Origin: Candidatus Competibacteraceae bacterium
Lineage (GTDB): Bacteria; Pseudomonadota; Gammaproteobacteria; Competibacterales; Competibacteraceae
Direction: 5' to 3'
Length of the DNA: 11,358 nt
Assembly: GCA_020445045.1 (NCBI GenBank)
Contig: JAGRHI010000024.1
Span: 2,314-13,671, forward strand
Below the pieces are notes generated by a model. It saw only the letters and a list, made by a program, of their open reading frames with translations. It made no database searches and was not told where the DNA came from. Shown here piece after piece: positions 1 to 7,494 of this stretch (positions are counted from its first letter, which is position 1; the number at the start of each line of letters is the position of its first letter). A program made the position numbers and the translations under genes.

Positions 1-399
1 ATCGCCGCCACCCGCTACCGGGCTGACCGGAATCTGGCGGCGCTGGTGCCGGAACTGACGCGGCGGCATCAGGAGCGCGCCACCAGCGACCCGGATTATC
101 AGGCGTTTCTGCGCGACCTCGATTTCACCAAGGAACAGCGGGATCGAACCACCGTCTCGTTGCAGGAGAAACAGCGTCGGTCCGAGCACGAGCGCATTGA
201 GAACTGGCAGCGTGACCGGGAAAACCGCTTCCGTGTCGCCAAGGGCTTGCCGCCGCTCAAGGCGGATGACGAGATCCCGGCCGGTAAGGACAGCGCGATT
301 CCGGACGCGGCGCTGGACGAAAGCGCGCGCATCGTCGCCGATCTGGTCGTGCTGGCTAGCGCGCCGAACGCACGGAGTACCGTGGTCATGGGCCGCTAG
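1..399 (+). CDS. prc: Tail-specific (C-terminal processing) periplasmic protease Prc, C-terminal part only
   Basis: The gene runs in from the left edge; 132 residues and the TAG stop (397-399) are visible, and the reading frame is open from base 1. The visible part matches, from memory, the C-terminal helical domain (DUF3340) of Prc/Tsp: a charged helix with RRHQERATSDPDY at about residues 21-33, then FLRDLDF, the TVSLQEKQRR segment (51-60), a GLPPLK segment (82-87) and the terminal LDESARIVADL helix (105-115). In the known family this domain follows the PDZ and Ser/Lys protease domains, and the enzyme degrades or trims periplasmic proteins from their C-termini. Catalytic residues and signal peptide lie outside the window and cannot be checked. 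The DUF815 ATPase gene starts 5 bases after the stop, which suggests co-transcription. The first in-frame start-like codon (GTG at 46) is internal and not the true start. Confidence 0.9.
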   Translation: MAATRYRADRNLAALVPELTRRHQERATSDPDYQAFLRDLDFTKEQRDRTTVSLQEKQRRSEHERIENWQRDRENRFRVAKGLPPLKADDEIPAGKDSAIPDAALDESARIVADLVVLASAPNARSTVVMGR

Positions 400-404
400 C
401 GCCC

Positions 405-1283
405 ATGTCGTCGGTGACGCTGTCGCTCGAACGGACGCTGGCCGAACGGTTGGCGTCCGCGCTGGAACGATTGGAGCAAGGCTTGCCGGCGCCGCCGGCG
501 CTACCGGACTGGAAATCCGACCGGGCATTCCGCTGGCGGCGGTTTGGCCAGCGGGGTTGCCTGCGACCGGTCCGGCATCCTCACCGTCTGCGGCTGGCCG
601 ATTTGCGGCGGATCGACCGGCAAAAGACGGCCCTGGATCTGAACGTGCGGCAATTTCTGGCCGGCAGACCCTGCAACAACGTGCTGCTGTGGGGCGCGCG
701 CGGTACCGGCAAATCGTCACTGATCAAGGCCCTGCTCAACGAATACGCCGAGCGTGGTCTGCGCCTGATCGAAGTGGACAAGCAGGATCTCATCGACCTG
801 CCCGACATCGTTGACCCCCTGTTCGAGCGGCCGGAGCGGTTCCTGCTTTACTGCGACGATCTGTCGTTCGAAGCCGACGACCCCAGCTACAAGGCACTCA
901 AGGCGATGCTGGACGGCTCGATCAGCGCCGCGCCCGACAACGTGCTGCTCTGCGCCACCTCCAACCGCCGCCATCTGTTGCCCGAATACCAGCGGGAAAA
1001 CGAGGACGCCCGTATCATCGACGGCGAGCTGCACCACGGTGAGGCGGTGGAGGAAAAAATCTCGCTATCGGAGCGATTCGGCTTGTGGCTGTCGTTTCAT
1101 CCATTCAGCCAGGATGATTATTTGGCCATCGTCGGCCATTGGCTGGAGCAGTTGGAATGGCCGGCGGAGCTGGACGAGGCCACCCGCCAGCAGGCGCTGC
1201 AATGGGCATTGCAACGCGGTTCGCGTAGTGGCCGAGTGGCTTGGCAGTTCGCCCGCGACTGGGTCGGTCGGCACGGTCTCTGA
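405..1283 (+). CDS. DUF815 family AAA-type ATP-binding protein
   Basis: 292 residues. A P-loop ATPase is evident: Walker A GARGTGKS at 97-104, Walker B FLLYCDDLSF around 146-155, a sensor-1-like ATSNRRHLLPEY at 184-195, and a C-terminal GSRSGRVAWQFARDW at 272-286 that looks like a sensor-2 region. The segments VDKQDLIDLPDIV (125-137) and EEKISLSERFGLWLSFHPF (216-234) are, from memory, hallmarks of DUF815 (annotated as an ATP-binding protein, unknown function). No signal peptide or membrane segment is seen, so it is probably cytoplasmic. The ATG lies 5 bases after the prc stop with no good Shine-Dalgarno, so translation is probably coupled to prc. The first 60 residues are variable; a GTG at codon 4 is an alternative start. 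The gene ends 5 bases before the convergent yqhA stop. Family assignment is firm; the cellular role is unknown. Confidence 0.92.
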   Translation: MSSVTLSLERTLAERLASALERLEQGLPAPPALPDWKSDRAFRWRRFGQRGCLRPVRHPHRLRLADLRRIDRQKTALDLNVRQFLAGRPCNNVLLWGARGTGKSSLIKALLNEYAERGLRLIEVDKQDLIDLPDIVDPLFERPERFLLYCDDLSFEADDPSYKALKAMLDGSISAAPDNVLLCATSNRRHLLPEYQRENEDARIIDGELHHGEAVEEKISLSERFGLWLSFHPFSQDDYLAIVGHWLEQLEWPAELDEATRQQALQWALQRGSRSGRVAWQFARDWVGRHGL

Positions 1284-1288
1284 GCCGT

Positions 1289-1819
1289 TCAGTGGTTGCG
1301 GTGCTGGGCGAAGGCGATGCGGTCGATCACCGCCATCAGCAGCGCCGACAGCACAAAAGTAAGATGAATGACCACCAGCCAAAACAATTGGTTGTTCCAA
1401 AACGGTTTGTCCCCATCCACGGGCGGAGCGGTCATGAACGCCTTGAGCAGATGAATGGACGAAATGGCGACGATGGCGACCGCCAGCTTGATCTTGATGG
1501 TCGCCGCGTCGATCTTGCCCAGCCAGGCTGGTTTTTCCTGCCCTTCATACACGTCGAGATTGGATACGAAGGTCTCGTAGCTGCTGAGCACCACCATCAC
1601 CAGCAGGTTGGCCACCAAGGCCAGATCGATCAGCGCCAGTGCCGCCAATACCAGATCGGTTTCGGTGAGCGTGACAATGGCGGCGAACAGATGGATCACC
1701 TCCTGGTAGGCTTTGACCGCGAACAGAATCAAAATGGCGATCAGCGCCAAATACAGTGGCGCCAGCAGCCAGCGGCTGAGCAGGATGAAGCGTTCGAGAA
1801 GGCGTTCAATCGTTTTCAT
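1289..1819 (-). CDS. yqhA: YqhA / UPF0114 family inner-membrane protein
   Basis: 176 residues with four predicted membrane helices at about 17-37, 56-80, 108-128 and 145-165. Family landmarks recalled from E. coli YqhA are all present: SRWLLAPLY (15-23), TDLVLAALALIDLALV (54-69), LLVMVVLSSYETFVSNLD (72-89), the loop WLGKIDA (99-105), AIVAISSIHLL (115-125) and IHLTFVLSALLM (151-162). The molecular function of UPF0114 is not known. I chose the ATG at 1819 because it matches the family N-terminus; an in-frame upstream start at 1924 would add 35 residues read from inside the preceding gene. The ATG overlaps the channel gene's TGA as ATGA (1816-1819) and has no Shine-Dalgarno of its own, so it is probably translated by re-initiation. 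This ties its expression to the mechanosensitive channel. It converges with the DUF815 gene, 5 bases apart. Confidence 0.93.
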   Translation of the reverse strand: MKTIERLLERFILLSRWLLAPLYLALIAILILFAVKAYQEVIHLFAAIVTLTETDLVLAALALIDLALVANLLVMVVLSSYETFVSNLDVYEGQEKPAWLGKIDAATIKIKLAVAIVAISSIHLLKAFMTAPPVDGDKPFWNNQLFWLVVIHLTFVLSALLMAVIDRIAFAQHRNH

Positions 1820-4800
1820 CGAGCGATATCGGCATGGTGGGTAGGGAAGGAACCGGCGCCACCGGGTGGCGAGCCGGAATTGGGCAAGTCTGGCGTCAAG
1901 CCAGCCGGGCTGGATGCCGGCCACTCCTTAAGGTAGAGATCCTGTTGGGGGTAAGGAATGCGGATTCCAGCCTCCTTGAACCGATCCCAGACCGTGAACA
2001 GAATCTCGTTACGCGTTTTCAGCAGGTGGTTTCGGCTCAGGTCGATAAAGTATTGAACGCGGAATTTCACCGAGGAATCGGCGAAATCCCATAGTAGCGT
2101 CAGCGGTTCGGGGTCACTAAGGACCGCCGGATGTTCCCGCAGGGCCCGCTCGATGACTTTTTGCGCCTGATGGGGATCGTCATCGTAGCTGATGCCGACC
2201 CACAGAATGGTGCGGAGTACCCGGTCGCCGTGCGTCCAGTTGGTGAAGGCGTTGCCGACCACCTCGGCGTTGGGGATGATCACCGACTCGTTGTCGAAGG
2301 TCTGCACGGTCAGCGAGCGCATGCCGATGCTGGTGACTTTGCCCAGGTGAGTGCCGATCTGGACGATATCGCTGGTGCGCAACGGCCGCTCGATCAGCAG
2401 CAGCAGGCCGCTGACGAAGTTGTTGGCCAGACTCTGCATGCCCAGCCCGATGCCGACGCCCACCGCCCCGGCGAACACCGCCAAGGTAGTGAGATCGATG
2501 CCGACCACCCGCAGGATGAACAGCAGGCCGATCAATACCACGGCGTATTGGGCGAAAACCGACAGGCTGTGGCGCACCCCCAGATCACTGATGTGGGATA
2601 GCACCCAGCGATAGCTGATCGCCCGGCTCCATTGCCCCAGCCAGATGACCACCAGCAGGATGGTGACGGTGATCAGAATGCGCCAGATGGTGATTTCCGC
2701 CGTGCCCATGGTGAACAGCGATCGTTCCAGGAAGGCCCAGATGGAAGCGACCACCGCGGATTCGCCGGTCCAACCGTAAGCGCGGAACAGTACGACCCAC
2801 GCGCCCAGGAACAGCAGTAGCCTCAGAATCCGGTGCAGGGGGGTGATGATGTCCTGAGTCCACAGCAAACCGTAGCCGGAATGGGTCACGGCAAAGTTCT
2901 TCAGCGCCACCACTAGATCGTTCAGCAGGCTGCGCGCCAGCAGCCAACCGACTTGCACGGCGATGAAGATCAAGAGATAGCCGGCGACCAGCCACGCCAG
3001 TTGCAGATAACCCAGCAATCCCAGCACGGCGGCGCCCAGCAGGGACAACGGCAACAGTAGGCTACCGAAACGCAGCGCCACGAACCAGAGCCGTTCCCCG
3101 TGCAGGGCGCCGAGCAGATCCATGACCAGCCGACGGATGCGTAGCCCAGGCAGGAAAGCCCAGAACCAGTACAGCATGAACAAACGGTCGAAGGCGTTGA
3201 CCACGATGGCGGGTAGATCGCTCAGATGCGCCAGCACCACCAGGGCGACCAGCGCACCGCCACCGATCAGGGTCCAGAACAGTTGACGGTACAGCGCCGG
3301 TTGCCGCTGTGCGGCCGGTAGGCGCGGCGAAGCTAGCAGCAGCCAGGCCAGGCTGATCGGCAGCTTGATCCCGACCCACGACAAGGCCAGCGTCATCAAG
3401 ATGCCGAATCCAGGTTGAGGGACCTCAGCCAACCACAGCAACAGCAGCAGGGCGGCCGCGCAGCCGGCGCCGCCCAGATTGCTCCGGGCCAGCAACAGCG
3501 CGCTGGCGATCAACTGACGCAAAAAGCTGTCGCCCTGGACTTGTCGTTCGCCGAGGCGACGCGAGGCCCGTCGCAGACCGCGCCCGATCGCCACGAGTCC
3601 CCAGAGCAGCATGCCCTCCAATCCCACCAGAATGGCCCAGCGCAGCACGGTCATGTCCCGCAGGGCACGGATCGTCGACTCCAGGCTGAGTCGAATCTGG
3701 TAGAACAGCACCTGGGGCGCGGCGGCCATGGCCTCCAGCAGTTGCCGCCAGGCATCGGTCGTGTTCGGATAGGGTTTGCGGGTGAATAAATCCCGCCGCA
3801 GGCTCTCTCGGTAGTTGCGGTCGATCTGGGCCGCGATCCCGTCGAGTTGCAGCGCCTGGCCTTGCACCTGCTCGGCACGTTGATTCAGGTCGTCCAGCAA
3901 CTGACCGGTCAGTTGCAGTTCCTCGCCGCGCAGCCGCCGGTCGTTCGCCGTCGCCGCCTCGCGCCGCTCGATCACCTGGCGTTGTTGCTCGTAGACGGTG
4001 CTTTTCTGTTGCAACAGCGTTTCGGTACGGCGCAGGTCATCGCGCATGGTGGCGAGCTGTTCGAGCGCGTCCCGCAGCTCGTCCGGGTCGACGCTGGCGT
4101 TGTTCGGCAGATCCTTCAGACGGGCCAGCACATTGGCGGTCTCCGCCAGATGGCGGTCCAGGCTCAATAGATTGATGCGCTCCTCGACCGTTTGCAGTTC
4201 GGTGACCAGGCGTTGCCAGAGCGTCAGCGGCAGCGCGCCCTGATTCCGAGACAGGCGCTGGCGCAGCGTGTTGGCTCGGTCTTGCTGGGTGGCGAGGTCT
4301 GCTTGTAACCGGTTGACTAGTTCGGCCTGGGCGCTCTGCCGACCTTGCTCCTGGCGTTGCTGGAAGCGCCGTTCGATCTGTTCTCGCCACTGCTCGGCCA
4401 GTTTCAGCCGCAGTTTGGCGATTTCGAGTTGGTCACGCAGATTGGCCAGATTGAGGGTTTCCAGCTCCAGATCGGCGCGGCGTTGGGCGAGGGCCTGACT
4501 GGTTTGTTGTAGTTGCGTGGCGCGGTCCGTTACCCCTTCGGTGGGGTCCTTGGCGGGATTTTTCAGCAATTGCTCGCGCGCTTCCAGTTCATCGATCTGT
4601 TTTTGCAGATCTTCAATGCGTTGTTTGCTGTTGTTCAGTTCCGATAGCGCGCTTTCCTGGCGTAACCGCGCCGATTCCACATCCACTCGGGCTTGTTCCA
4701 GCATCGCCTCGTCGATTTGTTCCGGGCGCAGCGCCTCCATCTGTTGAGGCAGCTCGGCGAGCCGTGTCCGCAAGTCCTGGCGGGTCCGTTCGATGGCTTC

Positions 4801-4995
4801 CCGGTCGTGCGCCAGGGCCTGCCGACGCGCCGCCTGCTGCTCGGCGAGCTTGACGGGATCGGTCGGTGGCGCCATCGGCAGGGTCGGCTGTGCCCAAACG
4901 TTCGCCGCCAGCATGATCGATATCAGCAGCGGAACAAAGGCGAAATTTCCGGCACGCGACGCGGTGCCGGAGGAAGGCGGGAAATATGGGGTCAT
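1816..4995 (-). CDS. Large mechanosensitive ion channel of MscS superfamily (MscK/MscM-like)
   Basis: 1059 residues, about the size of E. coli MscK (KefA) and MscM (YjeP). A signal peptide is likely: R14, hydrophobic 18-32, cleavage after VWA (33-35). Residues about 50-400 are a long Gln/Arg/Glu-rich coiled-coil region expected in the periplasm. About 11 hydrophobic helices follow between 449 and 868. The C-terminal MscS module is clear: the Gly/Ala-rich pore helix AVFAGAVGVGIGLGMQSLAN (839-858), then ERPLRTSDIVQIG (869-881), IIPNAEVVGNAFTNW (906-920) and IRIPYPQQDLYL (1011-1022). Such channels open under membrane tension to release solutes during hypo-osmotic shock. The last 30 residues are Pro/Gly-rich and probably disordered. 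The start at 4995 is 31 bases after the dtd stop and has a poor Shine-Dalgarno, but it leaves a complete signal peptide. MscK and MscM cannot be told apart safely by eye, so no symbol is given. Confidence 0.93.
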   Translation of the reverse strand: MTPYFPPSSGTASRAGNFAFVPLLISIMLAANVWAQPTLPMAPPTDPVKLAEQQAARRQALAHDREAIERTRQDLRTRLAELPQQMEALRPEQIDEAMLEQARVDVESARLRQESALSELNNSKQRIEDLQKQIDELEAREQLLKNPAKDPTEGVTDRATQLQQTSQALAQRRADLELETLNLANLRDQLEIAKLRLKLAEQWREQIERRFQQRQEQGRQSAQAELVNRLQADLATQQDRANTLRQRLSRNQGALPLTLWQRLVTELQTVEERINLLSLDRHLAETANVLARLKDLPNNASVDPDELRDALEQLATMRDDLRRTETLLQQKSTVYEQQRQVIERREAATANDRRLRGEELQLTGQLLDDLNQRAEQVQGQALQLDGIAAQIDRNYRESLRRDLFTRKPYPNTTDAWRQLLEAMAAAPQVLFYQIRLSLESTIRALRDMTVLRWAILVGLEGMLLWGLVAIGRGLRRASRRLGERQVQGDSFLRQLIASALLLARSNLGGAGCAAALLLLLWLAEVPQPGFGILMTLALSWVGIKLPISLAWLLLASPRLPAAQRQPALYRQLFWTLIGGGALVALVVLAHLSDLPAIVVNAFDRLFMLYWFWAFLPGLRIRRLVMDLLGALHGERLWFVALRFGSLLLPLSLLGAAVLGLLGYLQLAWLVAGYLLIFIAVQVGWLLARSLLNDLVVALKNFAVTHSGYGLLWTQDIITPLHRILRLLLFLGAWVVLFRAYGWTGESAVVASIWAFLERSLFTMGTAEITIWRILITVTILLVVIWLGQWSRAISYRWVLSHISDLGVRHSLSVFAQYAVVLIGLLFILRVVGIDLTTLAVFAGAVGVGIGLGMQSLANNFVSGLLLLIERPLRTSDIVQIGTHLGKVTSIGMRSLTVQTFDNESVIIPNAEVVGNAFTNWTHGDRVLRTILWVGISYDDDPHQAQKVIERALREHPAVLSDPEPLTLLWDFADSSVKFRVQYFIDLSRNHLLKTRNEILFTVWDRFKEAGIRIPYPQQDLYLKEWPASSPAGLTPDLPNSGSPPGGAGSFPTHHADIAR

Positions 4996-5026
4996 GCGGA
5001 TGGCGGAGATTCGAAGGAGAAATGGG

Positions 5027-5482
5027 TCAGGTGCGGGTGGTCGGGGTCGCGCGCAGCCAAAAAGTCACTGGGCCGTCGTTGGTCAGGCTGACCCGCATGT
5101 GAGCGCCGAAGCGGCCGGTGGCGACGGGCGTGTGTTGGCGTTGCGCCCGTTCGACCAGATAGCCGAACAATCGTTCGCCTTCAGCCGGCGGCGCGGCTGG
5201 GGTAAAGCTGGGACGCATGCCCTTGCCGGTGTCGGCCGCCAGGGTGAATTGTGGAACCAGCAGGAGTCCACCGTCGATCTCGCGCAGGCTCCGGTTCATT
5301 TTGCCATCGGCGTCGGTGAAGACCCGATAGCCGAGCAACCGCTCCAGCAGCCGGTCGGCCTGGATCTCGGTATCGCCGCGCTCGACCCCGATCAGCACCA
5401 GCAGGCCGGTGTCGATGGCGCCCACCGGATCACCGTCGACTTCGACCCGTGCCGCGGCGACCCGTTGCAGTAGCCCGATCAT
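5027..5482 (-). CDS. dtd: D-aminoacyl-tRNA deacylase
   Basis: 151 residues, close to the usual 145. DTD hydrolyses D-amino acids (and glycine from tRNA-Ala) off mischarged tRNA, acting as a cytoplasmic homodimer. Recognisable blocks are MIGLLQRV at the N-terminus, LLVLIGVERGD (27-37), GYRVFTDADGKMN (51-63), the active-site strand VPQFTLAADTGKGMRPSF (76-93) and the cross-subunit Gly-cisPro motif NDGPVTFWL (135-143). The first active-site motif is usually SQFTL; here the Ser is Pro (77), while Thr80 is kept. The ATG at 5482 overlaps the pip TGA as ATGA, so the gene is probably translated by coupling; the conserved MIGLLQRV start fixes this choice. An upstream extension of the same frame runs antiparallel to no known protein and lies inside pip in another frame, so it is not part of this gene. 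Confidence 0.95.
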   Translation of the reverse strand: MIGLLQRVAAARVEVDGDPVGAIDTGLLVLIGVERGDTEIQADRLLERLLGYRVFTDADGKMNRSLREIDGGLLLVPQFTLAADTGKGMRPSFTPAAPPAEGERLFGYLVERAQRQHTPVATGRFGAHMRVSLTNDGPVTFWLRATPTTRT

Positions 5483-6429
5483 GCCAATCGATCGGCGAGC
5501 GCCTGGGTGGCGGTGATCAGCGCATCGACGATGCCCGGTTCGCTGGCGGCGTGCCCGGCCGGCGAGACGATCCGTAGCTCCGCCTCCGGCCAGGCTTGGT
5601 GCAGCGCCCAGGCATTGTCCAACGGGCAGACCACGTCGTAGCGGCCGTGGACGATGACGCCAGGCATGGTCCGCAGTCGGTTGGCGTCGCGCAGCAACTG
5701 GTCGGGTTCCATGAAGCACTGATTGACGAAGTAATGGCACTCGATGCGCGCCAGGCTCAGCGCCCGGTGGGCTTCGCTGAAGTGTTCGACCATGGTCGGA
5801 TTGCTGTCCAGGGTCAGGGTGGCGCCTTCCCACATCGACCAGGCTCTGGCCGCGCGCAGTCGCTCCAGCTCGTCGGCGCCGGTCAGCCGCCGGTGGTAGG
5901 CGTGGATCAGGTCGTGCTGTTCCGTCGCCGGAATCGGCGCCAGAAAATGTTCCCACAAATCGGGGAATAGACGGTTGGCGCCGTGTTGGTAAAACCAGTG
6001 GATGTCCCGGTCGCGGCATAGGAAGATCCCGCGCAGGATCAGGCCCAGCACCCGATCCGGGTGGGTTTCGGCATAGGCCAACGCCAGGGTCGAGCCCCAG
6101 GAACCGCCGAACACCACCCAACGGTCGATGTTGAGGTGTTCCCGCAATTTTTCGATATCCGCCACCAGGTGCCAGGTGGTGTTGTCGCGCAGTTCGGCGT
6201 GCGGGCTGGATTGGCCGCTGCCGCGCTGGTCGAACAGTACGATACGGTAGCGTCGCGGGTCGAAGAAACGCCGATGCATGGGTTCGCAACCGGCGCCGGG
6301 GCCGCCGTGCAGGAACAGGATCGGCAGGCCGCTGGGGTTGCCGCATTCCTCGATATACAGGGTATGCAGCGAGTCCACCGCGAGGCGTTGAGTGGCGTAG
6401 GGTTTGATGTCGGGAAACAGAACGCGCAT
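5479..6429 (-). CDS. pip: Proline iminopeptidase (alpha/beta hydrolase, S33 family)
   Basis: 316 residues. The enzyme removes N-terminal proline from peptides. It shows the full alpha/beta-hydrolase layout: oxyanion-hole motif HGGPGAG (41-47), LFDQRGSGQS (65-74), the nucleophile elbow GGSWGS (108-113, Ser110), cap-domain helices to about 235, the acid in GRYD (262-265, Asp265) and the catalytic His in AGH (291-293, His293). The N-terminal LFPDIKPY and the FGGSWGSTLALAYA segment are typical of the S33 proline iminopeptidases from proteobacteria. Start choice: ATG at 6429 has GGAG five bases upstream; a GTG at 6435 would add two residues but overlaps that ribosome-binding site. The stop overlaps the dtd start by four bases, making it the probable first gene of a pip-dtd-channel-yqhA operon. 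Confidence 0.95.
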   Translation of the reverse strand: MRVLFPDIKPYATQRLAVDSLHTLYIEECGNPSGLPILFLHGGPGAGCEPMHRRFFDPRRYRIVLFDQRGSGQSSPHAELRDNTTWHLVADIEKLREHLNIDRWVVFGGSWGSTLALAYAETHPDRVLGLILRGIFLCRDRDIHWFYQHGANRLFPDLWEHFLAPIPATEQHDLIHAYHRRLTGADELERLRAARAWSMWEGATLTLDSNPTMVEHFSEAHRALSLARIECHYFVNQCFMEPDQLLRDANRLRTMPGVIVHGRYDVVCPLDNAWALHQAWPEAELRIVSPAGHAASEPGIVDALITATQALADRLA

Positions 6430-6540
6430 GAGCACTCCGATTCGGTGCGGAAGGGGGCGAGTCGGCCGATGATGTTCCGGAACCGCCAGCGGAAGAGGGA
6501 TCGAGAATGAGGGGCGGATTTTACCCGCGATAGCGGTGCT

Positions 6541-7293
6541 TCACAGAATGTAATCGATGATCGCATCGAGGTCGTCGAGCACCCGGCCACCGTGGGGCAC
6601 GACCTTGGCCTCGTCGCCCGGACGGTACTTGCCGGTGCGCACCAGCACGCCGTGCAGACCGGCCGCCAGCGCGCCGCATACATCCATTTCGGCATCGTCG
6701 CCGATCATCGCCACATCCTGGGGCGGCAGGTTGAGACTGTTGACCGCCGCCAGGAAGAACTCGGACGAGGGCTTGCCCAGCACCACGGCTTCCAGTTCGG
6801 CGGCATATTCCAGCGCGGTCATGAACGGACCGATATCCAAGCTCAGTTGGCCGTTTTCGCGGAAATAGCGGTTGGAACCCATCGACAGCAGTGGCAGGCC
6901 GTCCAGCAGCAACCGGAAGCATTGATTCAGCGCCTCGTAGTTGAAGGCGTTGCCGGCGTCGCCGAGCAGCACCGCGCCGGGCGGTCCACTCAGCAGATCG
7001 GCGAATTCTCCCCGGATGTCGGGGTGCACCAGCAAATGCGGCGTCAGCTTGCGGGTGATCAAGTAGTTGCGCGCCGCGACCACGGGGGTGAACAGATGCT
7101 GGATCGCGACCTCCAACCCCATCCGCGCCAGCCGATTGAGGATCGCGCCGCGCGTCAGGCGGGTGGAGTTGGTGACGAAGCGGGCCGGAATGCCGGCCGC
7201 GCGTAGGCTGAGCAAGGCTTCGCGGGCACCGGGCAGAGGGTGTCCACCGGTATATAGCACGCCTTCCAGATCGAATAACACACCATGAATCAT
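6541..7293 (-). CDS. HAD-superfamily IIA phosphatase (HDHD2/LHPP-like, TIGR01458 type)
   Basis: 250 residues. HAD motifs are in order: motif I FDLEGVLYTG (7-16) with nucleophile Asp8; motif II FVTNST (39-44) with Thr41; motif III Lys174 in LGKPSSEFF (172-180); motif IV MIGDDAEMD (196-204) with Asp199 and Asp200. The cap between motifs II and III and the fold order fit subclass IIA (NagD-like), and the ARFVTNSTRLTR and FTPVVAAR blocks recall the eukaryotic HDHD2/LHPP group. Motif I has Glu10 in place of the usual second Asp; HDHD2 and LHPP carry Ser there. The substrate is unknown and I do not assign one. ATG at 7293 is chosen because GAGGG lies four bases upstream and MIHGVLFDLEG starts like the family; an in-frame start at 7362 would add a Pro/Arg-rich tail. 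It lies between hemH and pip on the same strand with gaps of about 200 and 110 bases. Confidence 0.88.
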   Translation of the reverse strand: MIHGVLFDLEGVLYTGGHPLPGAREALLSLRAAGIPARFVTNSTRLTRGAILNRLARMGLEVAIQHLFTPVVAARNYLITRKLTPHLLVHPDIRGEFADLLSGPPGAVLLGDAGNAFNYEALNQCFRLLLDGLPLLSMGSNRYFRENGQLSLDIGPFMTALEYAAELEAVVLGKPSSEFFLAAVNSLNLPPQDVAMIGDDAEMDVCGALAAGLHGVLVRTGKYRPGDEAKVVPHGGRVLDDLDAIIDYIL

Positions 7294-7306
7294 GCTGCCC
7301 TCACCG

Positions 7307-7322
7307 GGTCGATTTCGCGACC
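7307..7322 (-). repeat. Small inverted repeat in the HAD phosphatase leader
   Basis: GGTCG (7307-7311) and CGACC (7318-7322) form a 5-bp stem with a 6-base loop, ending about 8 bases before the GAGGG ribosome-binding site of the gene starting at 7293. Short stems occur by chance in GC-rich DNA, so a regulatory role is only possible. Confidence 0.2.
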
Positions 7323-7377
7323 GTGCCGTGGGTCGTTGATGGCGCGGAGGACTCTTAGACACCGCATCTACCGAGTC

Positions 7378-7383
7378 AGTATA
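7378..7383 (-). promoter_or_regulatory. Possible -10 element for the HAD phosphatase gene
   Basis: The minus strand reads TATACT, one base from consensus, about 85 bases before the ATG at 7293. No good -35 is present at 16-18 bases upstream. It sits in the roughly 200-base hemH-HAD gap, which otherwise holds short palindromes (7406-7417 and 7436-7445) and no gene I can support. Confidence 0.22.
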
Positions 7384-7494
7384 GAAGGCGTCAGGTCCGA
7401 TGAAGGGCGAAATCGCCGAGGAAGGCCGGTCCCATGAGCGCGCTCGACTTGGCGCGTCCGAGGCGGTGCATCAGCAGCCCGCTGGCGATTTGGG

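Noticed and set aside
197..814. A 205-codon + strand frame across the prc-DUF815 junction
   Set aside because: It overlaps two well-recognised genes and its translation is low-complexity Arg/Ala/Ser without family motifs.
3415..3789. Gln/Ala-rich + strand frames opposite the channel gene that look like repeats
   Set aside because: They are antisense readings of Leu-rich membrane helices and coiled-coil codons.
5027..6346. A 439-codon minus-strand reading frame that would fuse a long N-terminal part to Dtd
   Set aside because: The upstream part lies inside pip in another frame, is rich in Arg/Pro typical of GC-rich shadow frames, and Dtd has a normal start at 5482.
6518..6523. TAAAAT on the minus strand as a -10 for pip
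   Set aside because: No acceptable -35 at 16-18 bases, and the A/T run is simply the only AT-rich spot in the gap.
7386..7494. A short minus-strand open stretch after hemH reading ...IASGLLMHRLGRAKSSAL...
   Set aside because: The composition is plausible for a small protein, but it has fewer than 30 codons after its only good ATG, no ribosome-binding site and no family I recognise.
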